Origin: a virus
Direction: 5' to 3' (one strand)
Length of the DNA stretch: 64,000 bases
Virus record (IMG/VR): IMGVR_UViG_3300037189_012019
Span: 26,242-90,241 of that record
Under the pieces are notes generated by a model. That model did no database searches. It saw nothing but the letters and a program-made list of their open reading frames with translations, and had not been told where the DNA came from. Positions 16,983-25,461 of the stretch are shown here, piece after piece (position 1 is the stretch's first letter; each line of letters begins with the position of its first letter). A program made the position numbers and the translations under genes.

Positions 16983-17057
16983 GCCCAAATAGCACAGCGG
17001 TAGTGCAACGCACTTGTAATGCGTAGGTCGGGAGTTCAATCCTCTCTTTGGGCACCA
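16983..17057 (+). tRNA. tRNA-Thr(UGU)
   Basis: A 75-nt cloverleaf: acceptor GCCCAAA pairs with TTTGGGC, the anticodon loop is CTTGTAA, the T-loop TTCAATC is canonical, and CCA is encoded (17055-17057). It begins one base after the stop of the upstream gene. Confidence 0.93.
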
Positions 17058-17073
17058 TTTTTTAGAGGCAGAT

Positions 17074-17856
17074 ATGAAAAACTATTATTTTATGGACTGT
17101 GCAGCAAATCGTTGGCTTCGTAAAAAGTTTGGTATTGAAAAACCAACTGCTCTTGAATGGGGTGGTTGGAAAAAGTGGGATGATGAATTGAAAAAATCAA
17201 AACCACTTGGATTCTTTTTAACTGAAACAGTTCCTAATTTTTTAGATGATGTTGTTTATAGCATAACTGAAATTTGGAATAAACCAAAACGTTATGTTCG
17301 TAATCGTTTTATTGATCGCACACATATCATGCCAACGGATTTAAAACCTGGTCAGTGGTGGGACAGTGATAGTCGTCTTGTAAGTGGCATGCGTCAACTT
17401 ATTATTGATCATGTTGAAATTGAACTTGCTTGGAAAAATACTTGGAAAAAGAAATGGAAGTTTGTTAATGGGCGTTGTCCAGAAGCAGGTTTAGATTATA
17501 TTGCATGGGAAAAAGGTTTAACTTATGATGAAAGTTGGGGTGTTGATAAAACCGATGAAAAGCATGGACAACTAACACATCAAGCAATTAGTGCAATAGA
17601 AATTGAAGAATTATATAATTGGTGCAAGAATTTCCCTAGCCGTCCAGATGCTATGGATGTTAGTGGTTGGAGTGAACATTGCGACTTGTTACATGCAAAT
17701 GGTGATGGATTTTTTTCCAAAGAAAAAACAGATGAAGAACGTGAGCGTGGTAAAATTGCACATAAGCGTTTAATAGAAATTGAAAAACAGTATGATGAAG
17801 AAGAAACAGAAATGCTGACACGCATTGTTAAACTTCGTAAATCATTATGGACGTAA
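17074..17856 (+). CDS. 260-aa hypothetical protein, Trp-rich
   Basis: A soluble protein rich in Trp, Lys and Glu. A W-N-K-P-K-R-Y-V-R-N-R-F segment and an H-I-M-P-T-D-L-K-P-G-Q-W-W-D segment look like conserved blocks of a phage family of unknown function. The C-terminus is a long charged helix. It has an AGAGGCAG site. It lies between tRNA-Thr and a structured RNA, in the same direction. Confidence 0.65.
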   Translation: MKNYYFMDCAANRWLRKKFGIEKPTALEWGGWKKWDDELKKSKPLGFFLTETVPNFLDDVVYSITEIWNKPKRYVRNRFIDRTHIMPTDLKPGQWWDSDSRLVSGMRQLIIDHVEIELAWKNTWKKKWKFVNGRCPEAGLDYIAWEKGLTYDESWGVDKTDEKHGQLTHQAISAIEIEELYNWCKNFPSRPDAMDVSGWSEHCDLLHANGDGFFSKEKTDEERERGKIAHKRLIEIEKQYDEEETEMLTRIVKLRKSLWT

Positions 17857-17861
17857 AAGAT

Positions 17862-18055
17862 TTTAACGGCGGCACGGCTGTGCGTAAAGGTTGGAGCGAG
17901 TATAACTAGAATCCATTTGTGCGGGCTGCAGACCTATATCAGTGGGCTGGACAGGTGAGAGACCTGTGAAGGTAATGGTGATTGCGTCAGGCAATTGAAA
18001 CCCCAAAATTTGGCCATCCTAAAACCATCGTGGGAGTAGCGTCCCACCCGTTAAA
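17862..18055 (+). ncRNA. Unassigned structured RNA, about 194 nt
   Basis: The ends pair: TTTAACGG (17862-17869) with CCGTTAAA (18048-18055). Inside are several perfect hairpins: GCAC/GTGC early, ACAGGT/ACCTGT, ATTGC/GCAAT and GTGGGA/TCCCAC near the 3' end. It contains no long reading frame. It begins right after a stop codon and ends 6 bp before a new promoter. It does not look like RNase P, 6S, SRP RNA or a tRNA. It may be a stable phage RNA, comparable in status to T4 RNA C and D. Confidence 0.55.
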
Positions 18056-18061
18056 AACTAC

Positions 18062-18090
18062 TTGACAAAATAAAACATATATAGTATATT
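18062..18090 (+). promoter_or_regulatory. Sigma70-type promoter
   Basis: TTGACA, 17-bp spacer, TATATT. It serves the small gene at 18118, which has its own GAGAG site. Confidence 0.7.
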
Positions 18091-18117
18091 GGTAAAATAA
18101 TATAACAGAGAGAGTAT

Positions 18118-18315
18118 ATGACAATGTTGATCATGGGTTATCGTGGAACTGTAGAGTGGGGTAAGGTTCGTGCAGCTATCAAGCGTTGCACAGAAATGAC
18201 TGCAACCGATATTGAGAAGATTGTCAAGAATGTCAAGGATGGTAAAACCGAAACCATTCCTAACGATCATATCCTTTATGAAGACTTAAAGGAACTTGGT
18301 TTGCTTATCAAGTAA
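18118..18315 (+). CDS. 65-aa hypothetical protein
   Basis: A small helical protein with a K-V-R-A-A-I-K-R-C start and an acidic end. It has its own near-consensus sigma70 promoter and is followed at once by a terminator hairpin, so it is a one-gene transcription unit, typical of early phage host-takeover proteins. Function unknown. A second start (M3) is possible. Confidence 0.65.
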   Translation: MTMLIMGYRGTVEWGKVRAAIKRCTEMTATDIEKIVKNVKDGKTETIPNDHILYEDLKELGLLIK

Positions 18316-18320
18316 GAAAT

Positions 18321-18362
18321 AGCCCACTTTTTCCTAAATATTATGTTAGGTAAAGGTGGGCT
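18321..18362 (+). terminator. Hairpin with late promoter in its loop
   Basis: AGCCCACTTT pairs with AAAGGTGGGCT (one bulge), and an inner CCTAA/TTAGG stem encloses TAAATATT (late element, 18335-18342). It separates the 65-aa gene from the next unit. Confidence 0.6.
18335..18342 (+). promoter_or_regulatory. Late promoter for fibre-region genes
   Basis: TAAATATT, 24 nt upstream of the ATG at 18366, inside the apex of a terminator-like hairpin. Confidence 0.5.
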
Positions 18363-18365
18363 TTA

Positions 18366-19064
18366 ATGATTTTAGGTGATTATTGGTTAAAATTGCAACC
18401 AGTAGCAGATCCAACCCGTTGGTTAGAACAAGCACAAGCAAAAGTTGAAATATTACAAAAACTATTTGGTGGATTACAAATTCAACCAAAAACCCTACTC
18501 TTTACCCATTTTAATCCTATTGTATTGCTTTTAGAACAACACTATAATTGCATTGTTGTTGGTGACCAAAGTGTAAAATATGCTTATCAAAGCAGTAGCA
18601 CATTTATTGATAACATTACACAAGTTAAAAATATAGTAGATGTTACTATCGCACTTGATGAATATTTTACATTTGCTACAAGTGAAAATGACCAGCGACA
18701 ATTATTAAGTGAAATTAAAAGTGTAACTCGTGGTTATCTTGTTACAAGCCTACAAGATTACAAAAATAGTGCACCACATAAACGCAACCATGTTGAAAGT
18801 GGTGTTTATGGTGATACAATCATACTTGAACAAAGTCAAGTAGATAAAAATAATAAACAGAATTGGCAAAATCATATATACTTTATAGAAAATAACCGTG
18901 ATTTAACAGTTATCGGTCCAGTAGAACGCCGCACAATGTATTTCAAGCAACTTGCAAAATACAGCAGCGACCTTGGTGGAAGCGATTATGTTATACAAAA
19001 GAACATGTTATATCGTGGGTTTTTTAAAAGAAATTATGAACATATTATAACCGTGCAATTTTGA
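18366..19064 (+). CDS. 232-aa hypothetical, methyltransferase-like fold
   Basis: An alpha/beta protein with alternating strands (L-L-F-T-H-F, I-V-V-G-D, V-D-V-T-I-A-L-D-E-Y-F-T-F-A) that resembles a degenerate class I methyltransferase or Rossmann fold without a clear SAM-binding glycine motif. It lies directly upstream of the fibre-like gene and is read from a late promoter, so it may be a fibre assembly or modification factor. Confidence in the fold is low. Confidence 0.55.
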   Translation: MILGDYWLKLQPVADPTRWLEQAQAKVEILQKLFGGLQIQPKTLLFTHFNPIVLLLEQHYNCIVVGDQSVKYAYQSSSTFIDNITQVKNIVDVTIALDEYFTFATSENDQRQLLSEIKSVTRGYLVTSLQDYKNSAPHKRNHVESGVYGDTIILEQSQVDKNNKQNWQNHIYFIENNRDLTVIGPVERRTMYFKQLAKYSSDLGGSDYVIQKNMLYRGFFKRNYEHIITVQF

Positions 19065-19073
19065 GGACGCCAA

Positions 19074-20261
19074 TTGGTTGATATTAATATTCAAGAAGCA
19101 ATCGCACAGAGTGTGCGTAATAACGTAGAAACATATCTACAAAACACTGATTTGTCAGCAGTAATTGCTGATACGCTGCAAAAACAGATTAACAATGTTG
19201 TTATTAATCTTACTGGTAGAGTTTATAATGAAATCACGACTAAACGTGATTTTGCAGATGAAGTCACACAACTTGTAAAAGGTATTGTCCTTGAACAACT
19301 TATAGAAATTGGTAGTAAACAAATTAATGAATATATTCAAGGCAGTGATTTAAATCGTGTCATTGTAAGCAGTGTTCAAAATGAAGTTAATCGTGCCGCA
19401 AGCAATTACAATTTTCCGCCACAAAGTATTTCATTTGAAAGTATTCGTATGGATGGCAATGAATTTAATGCTGGTTGGATTAATAATGGTATCTATAGAA
19501 ACTTTACAAGCAGCGGTATCAAAGATAGCGCAAGCAAGTTACAATTAGAAATTACTGATGATGGTATTATTACTACAAATAGTATCACTGCTGAAAACTT
19601 GTTAATTGAAGATAATACATTTTTAAAAAATGTAACAATAGATGGTGATATAACTGTTAATGGTAATATTTTAGAAAGTCCAGGTTTACAACGTTATATC
19701 CAACAAGTAAGTCATACTACGAGTACACAGAATATAGAAAACGTTAATAGTCAAGATATCAATATTGCTAACCGTAATATTGTTGATGGCGACAAGCACG
19801 TATTAGGTAACAATTCACTTGGTCCACATATTATTAACAGTAACTTACGTAAGGTAGGAAATCTACAAGAATTAGTTGTAAGTGGTCAAGCACTTATAGG
19901 TGAGACTCTTACAGTTAACATGGGTAGAGTTGGAATTAATACAGAAGAAACTGCTGGTGTTTTAAGTATTTGGGATCAAGACAGTGAATTAAGCATAGTA
20001 AAATATGCACAAAAAAATATGTTTGTTGGTAGCACTCGTAGTAATGATATTACGTTAGGCAGTAACAATCAAAATCAAATTGTACTTAAAACTGATAATA
20101 TTATAGAATTAAATGGAAAAATACGTTGGAATGGTTTATTGTTAGACATAGTAGATCGTATACCAGAACGCATCGGTGAGCCAAATGAAATCGCCATATT
20201 GCGTGATGGTAGTGCTATATACAGTTGCCGTGGTCAAAATATTTGGGGGAAGATTCTATAA
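19074..20261 (+). CDS. Fibre/spike-type structural protein
   Basis: A 395-aa protein started by TTG with a GAGGA site 6 bp upstream. Residues 1-120 are helical (S-V-R-N-N-V-E-T-Y type repeats) and may trimerise. Residues 120-330 are beta-rich with many short I-x-V/G-x-I turns and N-G-N, D-G-D repeats typical of phage fibres. The C-terminal end (I-P-E-R-I-G-E-P-N-E) resembles head or fibre-attachment domains. It is transcribed with the late unit at 18.3 kb. Confidence 0.65.
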   Translation: MVDINIQEAIAQSVRNNVETYLQNTDLSAVIADTLQKQINNVVINLTGRVYNEITTKRDFADEVTQLVKGIVLEQLIEIGSKQINEYIQGSDLNRVIVSSVQNEVNRAASNYNFPPQSISFESIRMDGNEFNAGWINNGIYRNFTSSGIKDSASKLQLEITDDGIITTNSITAENLLIEDNTFLKNVTIDGDITVNGNILESPGLQRYIQQVSHTTSTQNIENVNSQDINIANRNIVDGDKHVLGNNSLGPHIINSNLRKVGNLQELVVSGQALIGETLTVNMGRVGINTEETAGVLSIWDQDSELSIVKYAQKNMFVGSTRSNDITLGSNNQNQIVLKTDNIIELNGKIRWNGLLLDIVDRIPERIGEPNEIAILRDGSAIYSCRGQNIWGKIL

Positions 20262-20368
20262 TGCGTATTTTTCGTTGGATTTATAACTTCTTTGATGATT
20301 TAGTTTACAAACATAAACGCCGTCAACTATTAAAAGAACTTAAAAAACGTGACCCTTTCATTTATTAA
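20261..20368 (+). CDS. 35-aa conserved small protein
   Basis: The ATG overlaps the upstream stop (TAATG). The peptide is an aromatic helix start (F-R-W-I-Y-N-F-F-D-D-L) followed by a basic helix and an R-D-P-F-I-Y end. Small proteins of this shape recur near fibre genes in T4-like marine phages as far as I recall. The stop is 8 bp before the carbamoyltransferase ATG. Confidence 0.6.
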   Translation: MRIFRWIYNFFDDLVYKHKRRQLLKELKKRDPFIY

Positions 20369-20376
20369 GGGTAAAC

Positions 20377-21840
20377 ATGTTTCTTGGAATCAATGCTAAT
20401 AATCACGATGCAAGTATCGCTCTTGTTGATGGCTCTAACATTCTGTTTGCTGGTCACGCTGAACGGTATAGCAGAGTAAAGAATGATCCACATCTAAATG
20501 AATCATTGATTGACGATGCGTTACAATATGGTATACCAGATAAAATAGTATGGTATGAACAACCATGGAAGCGCACAATACGTAACCTTATAAGTGGTCA
20601 GCGTCCACTACACTATAACTTAAAAAAATACTTAAAAAACAATGGGTTAGGCAATATTTCAGTTGTGACAACGCCACATCATGGTGCACATGCTGCTATG
20701 GGTTATTATAGTAGTGGGTTTAGTGATGCAGCAGTTGTGGTTATTGATGCGATTGGTGAGTTAGAGTGCACTAGTATATGTCGTGGACATGGTGATAAAA
20801 TTAGCAGAGTTTGGCACAATGTTTATCCGCAAAGTATCGGACTTTTTTATAGTGCGGTAACAGATTATCTTGGGTTTAAACCTAATGAAGAAGAATATAT
20901 TGTCATGGGTATGGCAGCATGTGGTGAACCAAGACATCTTAAAGAAATGCTTAACGAGTTTTTTGGGCAGTGGTCACCACCTGATATAGAGTTTAAGCAT
21001 AACCTACATCGTGGTATGCGTTGGTGGACTAAACCTAAAGATGAAAATTGGAAACCAGAAGATATTGCCGCTTCTGCACAAGCATTATATGAACAATACC
21101 TAATGGCAATTTGTCGTTATACTCGTGAAGTAATTGGCAGTGATAATCTTGTATTGGTTGGTGGTTGCGCTCTCAACTGTGTAGCAAATAGCCGATTAAA
21201 AACATTTACTGGATTTAGTAAAATATGGGTGCCACCAAATCCTGGTGATGCTGGTTTAAGTTTAGGCGCAGTTACCTATCATACTAAAAAACATGTGCAT
21301 TTAGAACATGCGTTTCTTGGTCACGATATTAATCGCACAATAAATGTGCGTGATGTAGTTGATGCATTAGAAGCAGGTCAAGTTGTTGGTATCGCCAATG
21401 GTCGTGCAGAGTTTGGACCACGTGCGCTAGGCAATCGTTCGCTGATTGCTGATCCTCGTGGACCAGATGTAAAAGACCGTGTAAACCAAATTAAGAAACG
21501 TGAGCCATTTCGTCCATTCGCTCCAATCATATTGAAATCTTGGTTTAGTGAATACTTTTATAGTAAGATGCAAGTTAATCACGATTATATGCAATGGGCA
21601 GATGCGTGTATAGACCCACAATCTTTTCCAGCAATCTGTCATGTTGATGGCACTTCACGTGTTCAAACTATTGACCAACCTACTCCAAGTATTATGTATA
21701 AAATATTGGAAGCATGGTATAGTAGAACTCGTTGTCCAATGTTGCTAAACACTAGCTTGAATATCAAGGGTGAACCATTGGTGAATACATGGGAAGATGC
21801 CCAAAGATTTAGTCAGTTGAATAATGTGCGGATATTTTGA
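20377..21840 (+). CDS. NodU/TobZ-family carbamoyltransferase
   Basis: A 487-aa protein with the family order. The N-terminal Kae1-like domain starts F-L-G-I-N-A-N-N-H-D-A-S, then H-H-G-A-H-A (metal/carbamoyladenylate site) and D-A-I-G-E-L-E. The C-terminal domain has N-G-R-A-E-F-G-P-R-A-L-G-N-R-S-L and F-R-P-F-A-P. It makes O-carbamoyl groups from carbamoyl phosphate and ATP. Phage relatives have been reported to carbamoylate 5-hydroxymethylcytosine in DNA; sugars are the other known class of acceptor. Its stop overlaps the next SGNH gene by 4 bp. Confidence 0.9.
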   Translation: MFLGINANNHDASIALVDGSNILFAGHAERYSRVKNDPHLNESLIDDALQYGIPDKIVWYEQPWKRTIRNLISGQRPLHYNLKKYLKNNGLGNISVVTTPHHGAHAAMGYYSSGFSDAAVVVIDAIGELECTSICRGHGDKISRVWHNVYPQSIGLFYSAVTDYLGFKPNEEEYIVMGMAACGEPRHLKEMLNEFFGQWSPPDIEFKHNLHRGMRWWTKPKDENWKPEDIAASAQALYEQYLMAICRYTREVIGSDNLVLVGGCALNCVANSRLKTFTGFSKIWVPPNPGDAGLSLGAVTYHTKKHVHLEHAFLGHDINRTINVRDVVDALEAGQVVGIANGRAEFGPRALGNRSLIADPRGPDVKDRVNQIKKREPFRPFAPIILKSWFSEYFYSKMQVNHDYMQWADACIDPQSFPAICHVDGTSRVQTIDQPTPSIMYKILEAWYSRTRCPMLLNTSLNIKGEPLVNTWEDAQRFSQLNNVRIF

Positions 21841-22403
21841 TGCGTATATTAATTACAGGTGATAGTTTTACATACAGTTACAAAAACACTTGGATAGAAC
21901 GAGTATGTAATGAACTTAATCTTGAAATGATAAGTTGTTATGGATTTAGAGGACAAAGTCAGTATAAAATTTATGATAATTTTATTAAAACTTTAGTCCC
22001 ACAACCAGATGTTATAATAGTATGCCATACTGAATTTACAAGATTGTATAATGAAGGATTGGCTGATATTGAATTTGCTAAAACTATTCAACGATTACTA
22101 ATCAAAGATATGCAAGAACAATGTAAAATAAGAAATATTAAAATGATTAATATTCCTTGTTTTGAACATGGTTTTTTAGATAAAGATTATGGTCTGTGGT
22201 TTCTTGCACCTGGTGGATTAATGATTTGCAGTAAAGCTGATGATCCTACATGGGATTACAAAAACAATGATAAAAGACTAAATCACTTTAGTCCTCGTGG
22301 GCACGAAATAATGGCAAACAATATAATTCCTCATATAAGAAATTATATTAATTCTGACCAACAATTCCATATTGCTAGTTTATACCCTGAAATTTTCTCT
22401 TGA
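21837..22403 (+). CDS. SGNH-hydrolase-like protein 2
   Basis: A 188-aa protein. Block I is I-T-G-D-S-F-T (Ser8-9 region), block II has G-F-R-G-Q-S, a C-H-T-E-F segment could be block III, and the C-terminal L-N-H-F-S-P-R-G-H holds the catalytic His. No signal peptide is present. Translation is coupled to the carbamoyltransferase (overlap 4 bp), so both may act on one acceptor, for example adding and trimming groups on a glycan or modified base. Confidence 0.7.
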   Translation: MMRILITGDSFTYSYKNTWIERVCNELNLEMISCYGFRGQSQYKIYDNFIKTLVPQPDVIIVCHTEFTRLYNEGLADIEFAKTIQRLLIKDMQEQCKIRNIKMINIPCFEHGFLDKDYGLWFLAPGGLMICSKADDPTWDYKNNDKRLNHFSPRGHEIMANNIIPHIRNYINSDQQFHIASLYPEIFS

Positions 22404-22427
22404 CACTGTAAAAAACTATGTTATAGT
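22400..22427 (+). promoter_or_regulatory. Sigma70-type promoter of uvdE
   Basis: TTGACA, 16-bp spacer, TATAGT. The ATG at 22434 is only 6 bp after the -10 box, so the mRNA may be leaderless. Confidence 0.65.
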
Positions 22428-22433
22428 GGTAAT

Positions 22434-23462
22434 ATGACACACAAACGTATCGGTTTTTGCTGCAAATGGCTTGATCTTCCACGCCAAGTGGATGGGTTTA
22501 AACCCAAGGATGAAGCACTGAAACTTAACAATAAAACAACCACAGTAGCTTGGCTTAACCGCCAAGAACGTGCCGTTGCCGAACAACGGTTGTGGGATAT
22601 TATGGAGCACAATACAAATGCTACACTTGAATTGGTCAAACGTGTTGGAACTTTGGAACCACGACAACGCATGGTTAGGCTATCTAGCGATATGTTTCCA
22701 GTTTATACTGAGTCAACTTACTCTTATTTTTATCAGTTACCAGATGTTAAAGAAGCCATTGCCAAAAAATGCGCTATTATTGGCGAGACCGCTCGTATGC
22801 TTGATGTACGGGTTAGTTTTCATCCTGGTCAGTTTTGCGTTTTGGCTAGTGATAACGAAACTATTGTTACCAACTCAATCCGTGAATTTGAGTATCACAC
22901 TGATTTGGCTAGATGGATGGGTTATGGGAATAGCTTTCACGACCATGGTTTTAAAATTAATGTCCATATATCGGGTCGTAAAGGTCCAGACGGTATTAGA
23001 GCCATTTGGAACCAACTTTCAACAGAAGCCAGAAACCTCGTCACAATAGAAAACGAGGAGAATAGTTATGGTTTGGATGACACTTTATCTCTTGCAGATA
23101 TCATTCCTACTGTTTTTGATTGTCACCATCATTGGGTTAAAACGGGAGAGTATATTGAACCTACTGATGACAAAATCAAGCGTGTTATTGACAGTTGGCG
23201 TGGTGTGCGCCCAACTATGCATTATAGCGTCAGCAGTGAGTCTATTCTTATTAATCATGACAATAGCGTTCGTCCTACCATGACAACACTACTTGAAAGT
23301 GGACATAAAAAACAAAAACTTCGTGCTCACAGTGATTTCATGTGGAATACTGCTGTCAACCAATATGTTGCAGAGTTTTGGGAAAACTTTGATATTCAAG
23401 TAGAAAGTAAAGCCAAGAACCTTGCAAGCACTGAATTATACAAATATCTGACAAATGCATAA
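22434..23462 (+). CDS. uvsE: UV damage endonuclease
   Basis: A 342-aa TIM-barrel nuclease of the UvdE/UvsE family: R-I-G-F-C-C-K start, M-V-R-L-S-S-D-M-F-P, S-F-H-P-G-Q-F, I-E-N-E-E-N, F-D-C-H-H-H and M-H-Y-S-V-S-S-E motifs in order, supplying the metal ligands. It nicks 5' to pyrimidine dimers and other lesions in duplex DNA. A role in repair of UV-damaged phage DNA in sunlit water is likely. It has its own sigma70 promoter and an 8-bp overlap with a GIY-YIG gene. Confidence 0.92.
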   Translation: MTHKRIGFCCKWLDLPRQVDGFKPKDEALKLNNKTTTVAWLNRQERAVAEQRLWDIMEHNTNATLELVKRVGTLEPRQRMVRLSSDMFPVYTESTYSYFYQLPDVKEAIAKKCAIIGETARMLDVRVSFHPGQFCVLASDNETIVTNSIREFEYHTDLARWMGYGNSFHDHGFKINVHISGRKGPDGIRAIWNQLSTEARNLVTIENEENSYGLDDTLSLADIIPTVFDCHHHWVKTGEYIEPTDDKIKRVIDSWRGVRPTMHYSVSSESILINHDNSVRPTMTTLLESGHKKQKLRAHSDFMWNTAVNQYVAEFWENFDIQVESKAKNLASTELYKYLTNA

Positions 23463-23844
23463 ATCTTTTAGAACACACACAGCAACAGGAAATGTATATA
23501 GGAGATATTATGTTTACGAATATCTTCGTGAAGATGGAACTCCTTATTACATTGGGAAAGGAAAAGGAAGTCGTGCTTTTCGTAAGCATGATGACATTTT
23601 AGTTCCTCGCTATAACGATAGAATTAATATTATCATTGATGATTTATCAGAAGATGAAGCATATGAAATTGAAAAAGGTTTGATAAAACATTATGGTAGA
23701 TTAGACAACAATACAGGAATATTAGAAAATTACACAGATGGTGGAAAAGGTTCTGCTAATAAAAGAAATATAAAAGAACCAGAACCTATCGTTAGATTAC
23801 GAAAAAGTTTTTATAAAAAATTAGACTACAAATACGGAAAATAG
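23455..23844 (+). CDS. GIY-YIG endonuclease 1
   Basis: A 129-aa protein with a Y-Y-V-Y-E-Y strand and Y-Y-I-G-K-G-K-G (the GIY-YIG pair), a following Arg, and the E-K-G-L-I-K-H-Y-G segment providing the family Glu. Length fits a single-domain, Seg-like nuclease. It overlaps the UvdE stop by 8 bp and precedes metK, so it is probably a free-standing homing-type endonuclease. The C-terminus is basic. Confidence 0.8.
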   Translation: MHKSFRTHTATGNVYRRYYVYEYLREDGTPYYIGKGKGSRAFRKHDDILVPRYNDRINIIIDDLSEDEAYEIEKGLIKHYGRLDNNTGILENYTDGGKGSANKRNIKEPEPIVRLRKSFYKKLDYKYGK

Positions 23845-23866
23845 TATTAAAAAGGAAAAATACATA

Positions 23867-24958
23867 ATGAGTTATCTGTTTACTAGTGAAAGCGTAAGTG
23901 AAGGACATCCAGATAAGGTCGCTGATGCAATCAGTGATGCGATTCTGGATTTGATGATGGCACCACAGGATAAATCTTATCGGTGTGCGTGTGAAACACT
24001 TGTTACTACTAATCAAGTGGTAATCGCAGGTGAATATAAAGGCGAACTTGATCCACAATTAGTTGATGCCGCTGTTATCAATACTATTAAAGATATTGGT
24101 TACGAGCAAAATGGATTTAATTGGCGCACGGTCAATATTCTTAATCTAATGCATGGACAAAGTGCTGATATTGCACTTGGCACTGATACATTTGGTGCTG
24201 GTGACCAAGGCTTAATGTTTGGTTATGCTTCTAATGAAACACCAAACTTCATGCCAAGTGCTATTCATTACAGCCATGAAGTTGTAAAGGCACTTGCTGA
24301 ACATCGTAAAAGCGGTCGTGATTGGCTTGGTCCAGATGCCAAAAGCCAAATTACTGTTGAATACAATGATGATAATCTTCCTTATCGTATTGACAAGGTA
24401 GTTTGTTCCACGCAACACAGTGAAGATACTGATATGTATGCGGTTCGCACACGAGTAGAACAACTTATTCGTAGTGTTCTTCCTGACCGCTTAGTTGATA
24501 CTCGCACAGAGTTTCATATCAATCCTACTGGACGCTTTGTTATTGGTGGTCCAGATGGTGATACTGGTCTAACTGGTCGTAAGATTATTGTTGATACTTA
24601 TGGTGGTTATGCTCCACATGGTGGTGGTGCATTTAGTGGTAAAGACCCTACAAAGGTTGACCGTTCTGCAGCTTATATGATGCGTTATCTTGCCAAGAAT
24701 ATTGTAGCAAGTGGTCGTGCAGATTGGGCAACAGTTCAGGTATCTTATGCTATTGGTCTTGAACAACCAATGAGTTTCTATGTTGAAAGCAATGGCGATA
24801 GTCGTGGTTTGACAAAATGGATACGTGATAATGTTGATCTAACACCACTTGGTATTATCAATAAGTTTGACCTGTTCCGTCCTATCTATAGTTCTACTAC
24901 AAACTATGGTCACTTTGGTAAGGATGGATTGCCATGGGAAACTGTTGATCTTTTCTAA
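23867..24958 (+). CDS. metK: S-adenosylmethionine synthetase
   Basis: A 363-aa protein that makes SAM from ATP and methionine. MetK motifs are present: T-S-E-S-V-S-E-G-H-P-D-K-V-A-D, G-A-G-D-Q-G-L-M-F-G-Y-A, G-G-P-D-G-D-T-G-L-T-G-R-K, and G-G-G-A-F-S-G-K-D-P-T-K-V-D-R-S. Slightly shorter than the usual 380-400 residues. With the AdoMet decarboxylase and MTA/SAH nucleosidase elsewhere in the window it forms a SAM and polyamine set. It also feeds several methyltransferases and the radical SAM enzyme. It has an AAAGG site. Confidence 0.96.
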   Translation: MSYLFTSESVSEGHPDKVADAISDAILDLMMAPQDKSYRCACETLVTTNQVVIAGEYKGELDPQLVDAAVINTIKDIGYEQNGFNWRTVNILNLMHGQSADIALGTDTFGAGDQGLMFGYASNETPNFMPSAIHYSHEVVKALAEHRKSGRDWLGPDAKSQITVEYNDDNLPYRIDKVVCSTQHSEDTDMYAVRTRVEQLIRSVLPDRLVDTRTEFHINPTGRFVIGGPDGDTGLTGRKIIVDTYGGYAPHGGGAFSGKDPTKVDRSAAYMMRYLAKNIVASGRADWATVQVSYAIGLEQPMSFYVESNGDSRGLTKWIRDNVDLTPLGIINKFDLFRPIYSSTTNYGHFGKDGLPWETVDLF

Positions 24959-24967
24959 AATAATATA

Positions 24968-25010
24968 TTGACATAATTGTTGCACTGCGGTATAAATATA
25001 TGCAGTGCAA
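24968..25010 (+). promoter_or_regulatory. Dual sigma70/late promoter within an inverted repeat
   Basis: TTGACA (24968-24973), 17 bp, TATAAA (24991-24996); the same bases give a perfect late TATAAATA (24991-24998). A 9-bp perfect inverted repeat TTGCACTGC (24980-24988) and GCAGTGCAA (25002-25010) flanks the -10 region, so a hairpin or operator is possible. Confidence 0.65.
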
Positions 25011-25023
25011 TAAGGAAGTAAAA

Positions 25024-25395
25024 ATGTGGCCTTACACAAACGAAGAAGCGGATACGCTTTACAACATAGAAAAGGATAAAGAAATGTTTAACAATGCGGA
25101 TGAATTTATTGATACAGTACAAAAAGCAAAGAAAGATTGGGTAAAGATGTTTGTTTATAGTGATAATGTTTCAAAGACTATGAATGAATTTATTGATGCT
25201 CAAACAACTTATACAAAAGAAGCAGTAAAGGCAACATCAGCCGCAGCTGGTACAATTGCAAGCGAAATCCAAAAGACTGCTGATCAGATTTACAGTGGCA
25301 AGCATTTCAAGAAGATGCAAGAACAGGTTAGTAATGACCTTTACAGCACTTTCTGGAAAGAAGCATTTAAATATTATACTCCAAGCTACAAATAA
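25024..25395 (+). CDS. Phasin-like protein
   Basis: A 123-aa, mostly helical amphipathic protein. The start at 25024 is preferred because an AAGGAAG site precedes it; an in-frame ATG 24 bp upstream lies in the promoter inverted repeat. The central part (D-A-Q-T-T-Y-T-K-E-A-V-K-A, then Ala-rich) matches the phasin pattern. Phasins coat polyhydroxyalkanoate granules and can act as chaperones. It has its own dual promoter, predicting high expression. Confidence 0.65.
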   Translation: MWPYTNEEADTLYNIEKDKEMFNNADEFIDTVQKAKKDWVKMFVYSDNVSKTMNEFIDAQTTYTKEAVKATSAAAGTIASEIQKTADQIYSGKHFKKMQEQVSNDLYSTFWKEAFKYYTPSYK

Positions 25396-25398
25396 TAC

Positions 25399-25427
25399 TT
25401 GACAAGTATTTTGTTTTATGGCATACT
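25399..25427 (+). promoter_or_regulatory. Sigma70-type promoter
   Basis: TTGACA at 25399-25404 with CATACT 17 bp away, followed by an overlapping TACTATA. It drives the CxC-motif membrane protein gene. Confidence 0.55.
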
Positions 25428-25461
25428 ATAGAACGTAAATAGTAATACCAAGGAGATATCA

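Noticed and set aside
17862-18055. 6S RNA, RNase P RNA or a known riboswitch
   Set aside because: The long central bubble of 6S and the conserved P4/J motifs of RNase P are not seen, and no known aptamer core could be matched by eye.
22570-23049. 159-aa plus-strand frame inside the UV endonuclease gene
   Set aside because: The UvdE motifs run throughout in the other frame; this frame is hydrophobic by frame shift only.
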